Shown in pieces: positions 26,762 through 34,728 of a stretch of 64,000 nucleotides of DNA. Origin of the DNA: Halodesulfurarchaeum formicicum (lineage in GTDB: Archaea > Halobacteriota > Halobacteria > Halobacteriales > Halobacteriaceae). Within the stretch, counting starts at the first letter, position 1. Every line of letters begins with the position of its first letter. The notes beneath the pieces are model-generated. The model was not told where the DNA came from. It ran no database searches and saw only the letters and a list, made by a program, of their open reading frames with translations. Both the position numbers and the translations under genes were made by a program. The DNA is taken from the NCBI RefSeq assembly GCF_001886955.1, contig NZ_CP016804.1, positions 1,550,001 through 1,614,000 on the forward strand, read 5' to 3'.

Positions 26762-26851
26762 CCGGTATTCGCGCTCTCGTGCTGGCCGCGATTCTGTTTC
26801 GACGGTAAAGCAGAATCCTCAAGGCATCGCAGTGGATACGAATGATTGCGC

Positions 26852-26923
26852 GGGCTCGTAGATCAGTGGCAGATCGCTTCCTTCGCAAGGAAGAGGCCCC
26901 GGGTTCAAATCCCGGCGAGTCCA
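26852..26923 (+). tRNA. tRNA-Ala (anticodon CGC)
   Basis: This 72-base gene folds as a full cloverleaf. The acceptor gggctcg pairs with cgagtcc, including one G-T pair. The anticodon stem cttcc/ggaag encloses loop ttcgcaa with anticodon CGC, and the T arm is ccggg-ttcaaat-cccgg. CCA is not encoded. Its 3' 26 bases are repeated 144 bases downstream. Confidence 0.95.
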
Positions 26924-27042
26924 TCGGAGCGAACGAGTTTTGCGAGTGAGCGAATGGACGAGCCGAGCGTTCGCGGAGCAAACGCGTGGATTTGAAGCCC
27001 TGGAAGGCGCAGCGCCGAACGGAGTGAGGCGACCGTCTTCCT

Positions 27043-27068
27043 CCGGGTTCAAATCCCGGCGAGTCCAT
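27043..27068 (+). repeat. Duplicate of tRNA-Ala 3' end (possible att site)
   Basis: These 26 bases are an exact copy of 26899-26924, covering the tRNA T arm and 3' acceptor strand. The 118 bases between the copies include gtggatttgaagcc, a second degenerate T-arm-like piece. Such duplications are left when a tyrosine integrase uses a tRNA 3' end as its target. The interval is too short to hold an element now. The gap 26924-27241 shows no gene. Confidence 0.75.
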
Positions 27069-27241
27069 AACTGTCGCGCATCTTCTCGAAGGTCTCAAAA
27101 TCACGTAGCTTGGGCCTTCAATTTTGCATTCTCCGAAAATTTACCCCGGAATAGGGGTACCCAAAATCACCGAAGTAACGGAGCGACTGAATCCGGCTCT
27201 CCGCCGGTTGGTGGTTTTGTCGAATTATCGGGGTGGTCTGC

Positions 27242-27376
27242 GTGACCGAGTGGGAGCAATACGTGGCCTACCAGTGCCGGGTCTGCTATGATGAGTTCGC
27301 AAGCCAAACGCTTCGAGAATTACGGTCAATGGGAACAGGTTGCTATCCTGGCCGGCCCTGTTCTGATCGCCGGTGA
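27242..27376 (+). CDS. 44-residue zinc-finger microprotein candidate
   Basis: A GTG-started frame of 45 codons encodes a small protein with four cysteines (12, 15, 34, 40) in the segments YQCRVCYDEF and GCYPGRPCSD. The CxxC spacing and size are like haloarchaeal zinc-finger microproteins. It has no clear ribosome-binding site, and only a weak AT patch (gaattat) lies about 20 bases upstream. It lies in the island downstream of the tRNA. Existence is moderately likely; function unknown. Confidence 0.5.
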   Translation: MTEWEQYVAYQCRVCYDEFASQTLRELRSMGTGCYPGRPCSDRR

Positions 27377-27457
27377 TTTGAACCGTAGAATACTACTGCA
27401 TATCACTGGTAGCTGGTTTTAGCGGTTAATCGACCTGAATTAGGCATTACCAACAGA

Positions 27458-27464
27458 TTTTATA
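27458..27464 (+). promoter_or_regulatory. TATA element for a leaderless microgene
   Basis: The strong TATA-like ttttata lies 25-31 bases before the ATG at 27489. That is the spacing expected for a leaderless haloarchaeal transcript. Confidence 0.5.
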
Positions 27465-27488
27465 GGCACCACTCTCTACCTACTGGTA

Positions 27489-27599
27489 ATGAAAGAGGAA
27501 GGCCTGTCAATGGCACGTGAACATCGTGAGGCGAATAGCGAGTTCTACTTCGCCATGGGACGGGCGGAGCATACAGATTCCTTTGGCGTCGCTGAATAA
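27489..27599 (+). CDS. 36-residue microprotein candidate
   Basis: This frame encodes 36 residues starting MKEEGLSMAREHREANSEF and ending GVAE. I recognise no domain. A strong TATA box at the leaderless distance supports transcription and the ATG choice. It ends 5 bases before the 3' end of the convergent Doc/Fic-like gene. It could also be a fragment of a longer lost gene. Confidence 0.45.
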   Translation: MKEEGLSMAREHREANSEFYFAMGRAEHTDSFGVAE

Positions 27600-27604
27600 C
27601 TCCC

Positions 27605-28468
27605 CTACAGAATTTCTCTCGCATAGTTAAGAATCAACCGTAGCTTGTGCTCTGGTGGTTCATGTCTTTTGTCCCCATCTCCACAGAGAACGCGCCGAAA
27701 GTATCGGTGCCACACTTGGTAAAGAGCGTCCCGTTTCCAAAGAGTGTCAAATCGGACGTCGGTTAAGAGAACACGAGCGATTTTGGACTCCAATACTACA
27801 CGCCCGATATTGTCACCAATTGGAAGCGGCCCATCCATTAAGGTCCTATAGAGTACGGAAAGTGTGTTCATCGCAGTACGGTGATTAGCATCAGGAAAAA
27901 AATGAAGCCCTGCAATGGCCCTGACCCAATGGGCACTCTGTTGTGGAATGGGTTCATGCGTTGGAAACTCTCTCATAATACGATTTAGGTCGGTTTCGGA
28001 AACGTTTCCAATTTTGTGTCGTGTTTTTTCTGGTGAATCCTGAATCCAACCATACTCTTCTGCTGAATCATCGATGATATCAAAATTTACAGCGATGATT
28101 GTCTCCCCGTCTAAGTTGGAAAAATCATTAAGATGCCAGTTTGAGTCGGGAAAGGTCCTATCATCAATTTCGGCAACCATGAAAAGCCCGTCTTTGGATG
28201 GAAGTGATTCTTCACCCTCAGATACGCTCCTACCAAAGTCAGTCATCTCATAGGTGTCATGAGATAAAGATTGCACAAGGCCGATACGTTTTAAATCCCG
28301 AAGTTGGAGCCTAATTACATTCTCACGAAAGCGTTGTTGGGAGAGTTCACCGGGGCTCGCGTGTTCAAATTCAACAAGCTTTGCCAGTATATCCCTATCC
28401 GAGATATACATCGGTTCAGAGGGGTCGATAAATTCACGATAAGAGTGGGACCGATTCGGTAGCGTCAC
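27605..28468 (-). CDS. Winged-helix plus Doc/Fic-like protein
   Basis: The 287-residue protein has an N-terminal winged-helix domain (about 20-85). A helical domain follows with HFFPDANHR at residues 189-197. This is close to the Fic/Doc active-site motif H-x-F-x-D/E-A/G-N-x-R and closest to the Doc form (HxFxDANKR). Fic/Doc enzymes transfer AMP or phosphate to target proteins. Here His, Asp, Asn and Arg are kept and the Lys position is His196. Its base composition is AT-richer than the neighbours and it lies beside integrase debris, indicating transfer. It may be a stand-alone toxin or regulator; no antitoxin is obvious unless the N-terminal part serves. Confidence 0.7.
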   Translation of the reverse strand: MTLPNRSHSYREFIDPSEPMYISDRDILAKLVEFEHASPGELSQQRFRENVIRLQLRDLKRIGLVQSLSHDTYEMTDFGRSVSEGEESLPSKDGLFMVAEIDDRTFPDSNWHLNDFSNLDGETIIAVNFDIIDDSAEEYGWIQDSPEKTRHKIGNVSETDLNRIMREFPTHEPIPQQSAHWVRAIAGLHFFPDANHRTAMNTLSVLYRTLMDGPLPIGDNIGRVVLESKIARVLLTDVRFDTLWKRDALYQVWHRYFRRVLCGDGDKRHEPPEHKLRLILNYAREIL

Positions 28469-28524
28469 TGATGCGATAGTAGCGGGCTATATCACAAAAT
28501 AAGCTTGGGATTGTGTGCCTCGTC

Positions 28525-29120
28525 TCACATCTTGGAATGAAGGGTTCCAGATTTTATTAAGGAACTCCTGTCTTCGTTTTTGCTTTCCTTCGGGGCCGCC
28601 ATGTCGTGATGTTTGTCGAGAACCACGCCACTAACATCCATTCGGTCGGATGCAACGTCCTTTGGGATGTTCCCGTTCCAATGAGCAGTAATTGACCTTC
28701 GACGAATTGCGTGCGGGCTCACAGATGACGGACATTTCGAGGCGTGGGCATTGGTCGTAGCCTCACATTTGTCGCGTGACCGTCCATGTGGGGATTCATC
28801 TGCGTAGTATGGACGAGTGAGCCTGTAGATATCAAACGAGTGTGCCACAGCAGATAGAATAAGGCATTACGAAACATTGCGTACTCGAACCGTTCGAGAT
28901 AGTCAAGAATCCTCTGTGATTCCTCCTAAAATAGTATCGTCTCCCGGACTTCGTCTTCACGACCGAGGTCCGGCAATGTAAGCCGCTGGTTGATATCCGT
29001 CGGTGTGACTCCCAGCCGTTCACAGACTTGAAAGAATAATCGAACGGCCCCGAGTTGGTTCTTTAGCGTGATGGACTTGAGGTCTTCCGCCCTCCATTTC
29101 TTGAACTCGTTTTGGCCCAC
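28525..29120 (-). pseudogene. Broken tyrosine (XerC/D-type) integrase
   Basis: Three pieces of a haloarchaeal integrase are visible. Piece 1 (28928-29120) encodes the core-binding part (VRLFFQVCERLGVTPTDIN). It stops at TAG 28926-28928, but the same frame continues with RILDYLERFEYAMFRNALF up to about 28840. Piece 2 (28525-28848), in another frame, encodes the C-terminal catalytic part: KCPSSVSPHAIRRRSIT, with the H-x-x-R box, then VLDKHHD. The middle of the catalytic domain is missing, and the position where relatives have Tyr (LDKHYD) is His. A further frameshift near 29105 may separate an N-terminal scrap (CFDKWAK). It cannot be active. Confidence 0.8.
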
Positions 29121-29162
29121 TTATCGAAACAGGTTAACCCGTCAGTAGAAGAGTACAGGGAG

Positions 29163-29351
29163 ATGTCCGTCCTCCGAGCACGACTTGGAATTTCTCGACG
29201 GAACTTCTGGATCGGACTAGGGGGGTTCCATACCTTGCTTGGCACCGGGTTCCTGACAGGAACGGTCGTCACCGCGTCAGTGACGACGGCAATCGTGCTG
29301 TACTTCGTCGCCCTGGGGATGTTTGGGTGGGCACTGGCACGTTCACGATGA
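29163..29351 (+). CDS. Small two-helix membrane protein
   Basis: The 62-residue protein has a short basic N-terminus (MSVLRARLGISRRNFWIG) and two hydrophobic segments (about 18-36 and 38-57). The start at 29163 was chosen over 29112, because the latter lies in the integrase debris. No family is recognised. It may belong to chromosomal flanking DNA rather than the island. Confidence 0.5.
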   Translation: MSVLRARLGISRRNFWIGLGGFHTLLGTGFLTGTVVTASVTTAIVLYFVALGMFGWALARSR

Positions 29352-29422
29352 GCCAGTGCAGATAGAAATGGATTCGATGCCAACGGCGAATCTTCTTTAC
29401 AGCGAACAGCCCTAGCACAATT

Positions 29423-29731
29423 ATGACTGAACTCGAAAGCGACGAGTTCTACGAAGCCCACGCCGAGTACTGTGGCATCTGTGCGAACGCGAACCGGCTC
29501 AAGGTCCTGGATCTGCTCAAGTCCGGCGATTCCTACTCGGTCTCGACGATCGAAGAGAAGACTGGCATCCCCCAGTCGACACTCTCCCAGCATCTCAAAG
29601 TCATGCGCGATCAGGGGATGCTCACCCGCGAGCGGGATGGCGTGCGAAACTTCTACTCGATCGCTGATGACCGGATCGTCGACGGCATCGAAGTCATCCA
29701 GGGCGTGATCAGAGATCAACTGAACGAGTGA
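29423..29731 (+). CDS. ArsR-type winged-helix regulator
   Basis: The 102-residue protein is a single ArsR fold, with YCGICANANRLKVLDLLKSG, helix-turn-helix IEEKTGIPQSTLSQHLKVMRDQGML and wing TRERDGVRNFYSI. The C-x-x-C at about 17-20 sits at the N-terminal helix and could sense metal or redox state, although the classical ELCVCDL motif is absent. It has no obvious target gene; the convergent neighbour is a membrane protein. Confidence 0.88.
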   Translation: MTELESDEFYEAHAEYCGICANANRLKVLDLLKSGDSYSVSTIEEKTGIPQSTLSQHLKVMRDQGMLTRERDGVRNFYSIADDRIVDGIEVIQGVIRDQLNE

Positions 29732-29746
29732 CGTGGGGTCGGACGA

Positions 29747-30316
29747 TCACGCGGTGGCTCCCGTCCGGGGGCGCTCCCAGACGTTTGCCCCACGCCACTT
29801 CGAGATGGTCCGGGACAGGAAAACGGCAGCCAGCAACAACACACCGGCACCAGCCACGAGCACGCCGAGCGCGGCCCCGACTACCGAGAGGATCATCCCC
29901 AGCCCGGCGACGGTCAGCAGACAGCCGGCGTATGTCCCCGGGCCACAGAGACAGATCCCGTACTGGCCCAGACTCAGCCGTGTACACGAGTTCTCCAGAT
30001 CCGTCGCCTGGAGGATCGCGTTGCGGAACGCGGTCTCGTCCAGGTCCGCGGTCGGAATCCGGTACTCCGCCGTGTCCGTTTCGAGGGTGATGGCCCGACA
30101 GAGCATCCCCTCACACCGCAGCGCCGTGATATCCGCGAGCGGAACCGAGAAGTCGAGTGCCGAGTCGATCTCGACGCCCGCCAGCGGGTTCACGGAGACG
30201 GTCTCCCCGGTGACGACGACCGCCGTATCGACCGTCGAAACGTCGTCTCGGCTCCGGGTCTGCCCACGAAACTGTACCGCTCGTCCGGTCGATTGGGGTT
30301 GGCTGGGTGGTGGCAT
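29747..30316 (-). CDS. Membrane protein with two C-terminal helices, unknown
   Basis: The 189-residue protein has a soluble beta-rich N-terminal part (about 25-125) containing the repeated idea C-x4-C (CEGMLC) and IC-LC (YGICLCG). Two adjacent hydrophobic segments (about 128-148 and 150-168) and a basic tail follow. The domain order resembles a PH-like domain plus anchor, but no family is certain. Upstream is AT-rich (gttaatattag), probably its promoter. It ends 15 bases from the ArsR stop. Confidence 0.6.
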   Translation of the reverse strand: MPPPSQPQSTGRAVQFRGQTRSRDDVSTVDTAVVVTGETVSVNPLAGVEIDSALDFSVPLADITALRCEGMLCRAITLETDTAEYRIPTADLDETAFRNAILQATDLENSCTRLSLGQYGICLCGPGTYAGCLLTVAGLGMILSVVGAALGVLVAGAGVLLLAAVFLSRTISKWRGANVWERPRTGATA

Positions 30317-30604
30317 CAGGTTTTCCTCCGGTTAATATTAGGATACTCAAATATTTAGATCTATGGATATTTAGGATCACGGAGAGGTTTCGTCCGTTCA
30401 GAATGTGCCTGGTTCCGGACTCCTTCGTATGCGCCTTGTCAAAAGCACGCAAGGGCCCTCATGGCGAGGAACTATTAGTTGGACTGGTTACCAATTCCTG
30501 AGAAAGGCCACCGGGAACTTGGTTCGTCCACGCCAACTGGTGTATGTTGACAGTATCGAGCCGCCCGGGGGAACCATTAGGTTACGTGCGAACCAATACC
30601 AACC

Positions 30605-31828
30605 ATGGACATCGCAGACATCGTCTCGGAAGATTACGTCACTCGCTCACCGGACACCACCGTCTCGGAACTCGTCGGGACCTTCGAGGACCCCTCGGTC
30701 CCGGGAGTTATCGTCGCGGGCGATACCTTCGAGGGGGTCGTCACCCGACGCCAGCTCGCGAGCTCCCAGCACCAGCCAAACGAGAAGCTCAACTCGCTCG
30801 TCTGGCACGTCCCGCAGCTCACTCCCGACGAGGACATCCGGAAGGTCGCCCAGCTCATGATCGATAGCGACTCCCAGTTGCTTCCCGTCTTCGAGGGCGA
30901 GTCCCTCATTGGAGTCGTGACCGCAAACGACATCCTGCGGAAGGTCCAGCCGTATCTCGACGCGGCGACGGTTCAGGAAGCCGCGACGACGGATCTGGTG
31001 ACCCTCGATCCCGAGTCGACCTTCGGCGATGCGTTACACATCTTCCGCGAGAATCGCATTACCCACCTGCCAGTCGTGGAGGCTGGCTCCGCTGTCGGGG
31101 TGGTGAGCCTCTATGACGTCACCAACATGACGGTTCGCTCCGTGGACCGCAGCCAGGGCGGCGACGCTTCAGGCACTGATCCCCACGGCGGTGACGTCTC
31201 GGCCAGCACGGGCCGGTCTGGACGGGGCGGATTCGGCGCCCGAGAAGGCGAGCTCGCTCGAATGCTCGACCTTCCGGTGCGAAACATTATGAACAGCCCG
31301 GCCAGAACGATCGACCCGACCGAGACCCTCGACGTCGCCGTCGAAAAGCTGTTCGAGGACAGCGGATCGTCCCTGGTGGTCGTCGAGGAGGGCTCCCCAC
31401 ACGGCATCCTCACGAAAACAGACATCCTCGACTCCCTGACCTGGGAAGCCGGGGGGAACCGGGCCGTCCAGGTTTACGGGAGCGACCTGGTCGATGACAT
31501 CAGCTACGAGGATATCGTCGCCATGATCGACAAGTTCGACGATCGCGATCACGGGATGTCGGTCCTCGACGCGAAGGTGCATCTCCACAAACACGACGAG
31601 AAGTTGCGGGGGACGCCGCTGCTGCTCGCCCGGATCCGTCTGTACACCGACCAGGGCCTGTACATCGCCTCCGGCGAAGGCTACGGTGCCAGTCACGCCA
31701 TCAACGAGGCTCGTGACGTTCTCGAACGCCAGATCCGGGACAAGAAGACCTACGGGAAGTCCAAGAAGCCACGGTCAGAGGAGTTCTGGGAGAAGCGCTT
31801 CGGATGGATGCTCGAGGCCGAGGAGTAG
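30605..31828 (+). CDS. CBS-domain protein with C-terminal HPF/RaiA-like domain
   Basis: The 407-residue protein has four CBS motifs in two pairs (about 1-120 and 125-290), separated by a Gly/Ser-rich linker near 190-215. The C-terminal ~110 residues contain VHLHKHDEKLRGTPLLLARIRLY and GYGASHAINEARDVLERQI. These look like the beta-alpha-beta-beta-beta-alpha pattern of ribosome hibernation factors (HPF/RaiA). CBS pairs usually bind adenine nucleotides, so the protein could tie ribosome silencing to energy state (inference). The start MDIADIVSEDYVTRSPDTTV is typical of a CBS domain. Confidence 0.85.
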   Translation: MDIADIVSEDYVTRSPDTTVSELVGTFEDPSVPGVIVAGDTFEGVVTRRQLASSQHQPNEKLNSLVWHVPQLTPDEDIRKVAQLMIDSDSQLLPVFEGESLIGVVTANDILRKVQPYLDAATVQEAATTDLVTLDPESTFGDALHIFRENRITHLPVVEAGSAVGVVSLYDVTNMTVRSVDRSQGGDASGTDPHGGDVSASTGRSGRGGFGAREGELARMLDLPVRNIMNSPARTIDPTETLDVAVEKLFEDSGSSLVVVEEGSPHGILTKTDILDSLTWEAGGNRAVQVYGSDLVDDISYEDIVAMIDKFDDRDHGMSVLDAKVHLHKHDEKLRGTPLLLARIRLYTDQGLYIASGEGYGASHAINEARDVLERQIRDKKTYGKSKKPRSEEFWEKRFGWMLEAEE

Positions 31829-31918
31829 CCGCTCTCCCGCCCCCAACATCTTGGAATCATAACCAATAGCTATGTGAGAGGGTCCCGTAGCATGAACCAC
31901 CGAGCGAGGAGAATCACC

Positions 31919-32122
31919 ATGGACACCGCACCACGGGACAGGAACCCGCCGGGGCCACTCACGACCGAAGGTGGAGAACCATTTATGGCGAACGTCACCA
32001 GAGACGCCAACGGGGAGTGGATCTGCACGATATCGCCGGTTCCCGAAAGCGCCCAGCGGCTTCTCTCGGAGTGGGTATCGGCCACCGGGGAGGACTTCGT
32101 GTCCCTCGAAGATATGCGGTAG
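31919..32122 (+). CDS. Small protein, DUF7511-like
   Basis: The 67-residue protein ends QRLLSEWVSATGEDFVSLED. By recall this matches the tail of small haloarchaeal DUF7511 proteins (TRWLSADPDAFVDL type). The ATG at 31919 is preceded by GAGGAG at a good distance; a second ATG at 31985 is also possible. The stop abuts the convergent polyferredoxin stop (TAG/CTA). Function unknown. Confidence 0.55.
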   Translation: MDTAPRDRNPPGPLTTEGGEPFMANVTRDANGEWICTISPVPESAQRLLSEWVSATGEDFVSLEDMR

Positions 32123-34099
32123 CTACAGGAACTCCGTCTCCGCAGCCCGCTGAGAGCGACAGTCCGGACAGACCTCCAGATCGAGTGCTTCGAGTGCCGC
32201 CTCGTCCAGTTGGGCCTCCATCTCTTCGATACCCGCCCGAGAGGCAAACGGCTCGCCGCACACCCGGCACTCGACCATCTCTTTTTCGACGACGACGTCC
32301 CGTTCCGGGACGGCCCCGTTCTCCAGGGGCACCCGTGGACTGACGTCGATCACGTCCTCCGGACAGGCCGTCTCGCAATGGCCACAGCCGACACAGGCCT
32401 CGGGATCGAAGTGCAGTTGCCCCTCGGTCTGTTCGAGCGCCCCGGTCGGGCACACGTCGTGACAGGTAGTACAGAGCGTGCAACCCGACTCCTCGACCGT
32501 GACGGTCCCCGAGCCTGGCGCCGCGACCATGCTCGCATTGCTGCCGTGCCCGGCCGCGAGTGCCACACTCGCATCGAGACCGAGGGCGTGACGGGAGTCG
32601 GTCCGCACGGAACCGGTCTCGACGGCGTCGATCGAATCGGCAACGAGACCGTCCATTGCCCGGGCAAGCGCGTCGGGGTCAGCAGTGTTTGCCACCGCCA
32701 CCCGCTCCCCGAGGCCGAGATCGTCGAGGGCCAGGTTCGCCTGCCGGACCGCATCCTCGACGGGTTCGGTCGCCCGGTCGGGGTCACTCGCCAGCAACAC
32801 GCCATCGGCCCCCAGCGCCACGGCATAGATCGCCACCGCGTCCGAGACCGAGAGCACGTTCGGAAGCACGATGGGGATAACTGGCGGCACCGACCGAGAA
32901 CTGAGGGTGGCCCGCACGGCCGGTTCGATCGCCTCGCTCACGAAGACCACGCCGAACGGTGTGGCACTGCCACCCCACGGCAGACTGGACCCGGCGGTCG
33001 CGTCGGCCACCGGACCGATCGCCGCCTCGACGAAGTCCGCCGTCGTCGCCACGTCGTGAGCCCGGGTGGGTTCGATGGACGCGGTCGGACAGACCGAGAC
33101 GCAGGTCCCACACGCGACACAGCGGTCGGGTTCGATGCTGACGCCCCCGTCGTGGGCGAGTGAGATCGAGATGGCGTCGTTCGGACAGGCCTCCTCGCAG
33201 GCCGAACAGCCCTCGTTGCCCGCTGTGCCGACGGCACAGGTGCTGTGATCGACTGTCACCTCCGGTCGGGCTCGCATCCAGGCCGCCCGGTTCACGGCCC
33301 CGGCGACGCCAGTTCGAATCGTGTGCACCCAGCGGTCCGCTGCCAGGGGGCCCTGGTGATTCGGCCAGACGACCTGGCTCGCTTCTACCTGTTCGACGAG
33401 TGGCTCATCGGCCGGCCGGATCGCGTCGGCCGGACAGACCGCCGGCTCCACGGTGTCCGCTGTGACCTGGACCGGTACGTCAGTCGTCGCCTCGGGATAG
33501 CGCCGAAGACAGCGCCCACAGCCCGTGCAGTCCTCGGTCACCCACGTTTCGAGTTGCACTTCGTAGCCGCCACCCACACGCTCCAGGGCGGTTGCAGTCC
33601 CGCGCCGCACAGTCACCGAATCGGGAAGTGACGTGCCCGCCAGGTCCTGGTGATCGGCGATCAGCGTCACGTCGACGTTTCCGGCCAGGTCCCGGGCGAC
33701 CAGCGGGTCTCCGACGACGACCACGTGCTCGCCCGACGGGGCGGGATCGAGATCGATCTCCGGCCGGATCGCGAGCTGTCGGACGGCCGCGTTCGCGGCG
33801 CCAGCCACCACGGCCGTCCCGACCGCCGAGTCGACGGACGCACCGATGAAGGGGCTCACGCGGTCCGTTCGGTAGCCGGCTTCCTCGAGGGCCTCCAGGA
33901 GTTCGGTGACGACCGGCCCGTCGCCGGCGACGAAGAGGACTGCGTCCGTGTCAGCGTCCTCGATTCGCTCGGCGATGGCCTCGCGATGGTCCGCGACCGC
34001 GCTCGTGAGAATCGCCTCCTCGACGTCGATCGCCTCGGCGACGGCGTTGCGGTCGATGTCGGCCGTCCCGCGACAATCACTGATGACGGCGACAGTCAT
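32123..34099 (-). CDS. HdrA/MvhD-like cytoplasmic polyferredoxin of the fdh operon
   Basis: The 658-residue protein has no export signal. It shows ferredoxin-like cysteine groups near residue 190 (CTGCGRC), 300-345 (CSACEEACPNDA, CVACGTCVSVCPTAS) and 545-590 (CTLCTTCHDVCPTGA, CVGCGHCETACPEDV). The section around 385-500 resembles the MvhD/hydrogenase delta fold (VLPNVLSVSDAVAIYAVALG) but lacks the cysteines of true MvhD. The C-terminus has a zinc-ribbon pair (CRVCGEPF, CPDC). The start overlaps the chaperone stop by 4 bases. Such proteins move electrons between cytoplasmic partners. Here it could link formate oxidation to ferredoxin/NAD(P) pools or act in cofactor maturation. Confidence 0.78.
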   Translation of the reverse strand: MTVAVISDCRGTADIDRNAVAEAIDVEEAILTSAVADHREAIAERIEDADTDAVLFVAGDGPVVTELLEALEEAGYRTDRVSPFIGASVDSAVGTAVVAGAANAAVRQLAIRPEIDLDPAPSGEHVVVVGDPLVARDLAGNVDVTLIADHQDLAGTSLPDSVTVRRGTATALERVGGGYEVQLETWVTEDCTGCGRCLRRYPEATTDVPVQVTADTVEPAVCPADAIRPADEPLVEQVEASQVVWPNHQGPLAADRWVHTIRTGVAGAVNRAAWMRARPEVTVDHSTCAVGTAGNEGCSACEEACPNDAISISLAHDGGVSIEPDRCVACGTCVSVCPTASIEPTRAHDVATTADFVEAAIGPVADATAGSSLPWGGSATPFGVVFVSEAIEPAVRATLSSRSVPPVIPIVLPNVLSVSDAVAIYAVALGADGVLLASDPDRATEPVEDAVRQANLALDDLGLGERVAVANTADPDALARAMDGLVADSIDAVETGSVRTDSRHALGLDASVALAAGHGSNASMVAAPGSGTVTVEESGCTLCTTCHDVCPTGALEQTEGQLHFDPEACVGCGHCETACPEDVIDVSPRVPLENGAVPERDVVVEKEMVECRVCGEPFASRAGIEEMEAQLDEAALEALDLEVCPDCRSQRAAETEFL

Positions 34100-34689
34100 T
34101 GACGGACCCCCTGCCGGCTGGCGTCGAAAGCCACGACTCCTGCGACGAGGTCCGCGATCGCCTCGTAGAACGGTTCATCCGTCTGCTCGTGGATGTCCTG
34201 GGCGAGGTCATCGAACCAGTCCCCGTGCTCGCGGAGGAAGGGGGCCGTCCGGTCCCCGTCGGTCGCCGTCAGCTCCCGCAGCACCGCGAGTTCGACGGCC
34301 GCGTGGTCGGCCTCCTCCTTGCGATCCGGAGCGGAAGCGATCCCGAGGGCCTGGTAGGTCTCTTTGACGGCCGCGAGCGGTTCCCCGAGGTAGTCCCCGG
34401 CGTAGTAGGACTCGTGGATCTGGAGCTTGGGGCGTGGGCCGATGAAGAGTCGGGTGAACTCCGACGCGAGTCGGTCGGCCTCCGCGGCCGGATCCTCGAC
34501 GGTCTCGCCCCAGGCATCGAGGCCTTCGAGGCCGGCGGCCAACCGGTCGTTCGGAGCGACCCCGGGATCGGGTAGCGGCCCCGAGGCGAGGGCGGCGACA
34601 GTCTCCTCGTCCGGTGGATCCGCGAACACACCCGCGAGCAGGTCATAGAGCTGTGCCATCGTTGCGTCGTCGGTGTCCTCCGTACTCAT
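34096..34689 (-). CDS. TorD/DmsD-family redox-enzyme chaperone
   Basis: The 197-residue all-helical protein has the family features: YDLLAGVFADPPDEETVAAL near the start, FTRLFIGPRPKLQIHESYY in the middle (a version of the E-x-x-R-x-F-x-G region), and DHAAVELAVL. TorD proteins bind the Tat signal and apo-enzyme of molybdopterin oxidoreductases until cofactor insertion. Its client should be the catalytic subunit at 36502. It is in the same operon, 39 bases after the cytochrome b gene. Confidence 0.88.
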   Translation of the reverse strand: MSTEDTDDATMAQLYDLLAGVFADPPDEETVAALASGPLPDPGVAPNDRLAAGLEGLDAWGETVEDPAAEADRLASEFTRLFIGPRPKLQIHESYYAGDYLGEPLAAVKETYQALGIASAPDRKEEADHAAVELAVLRELTATDGDRTAPFLREHGDWFDDLAQDIHEQTDEPFYEAIADLVAGVVAFDASRQGVRQ

Positions 34690-34728
34690 TGTCTTGAAGT
34701 TCGCATTTGAAAGTGAAAAGTTCGCCTA

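Noticed and set aside
26940-27245. Frame beginning after tRNA-Ala
   Set aside because: It translates across the duplicated tRNA end and a non-conserved stretch. The tRNA tail explains it.
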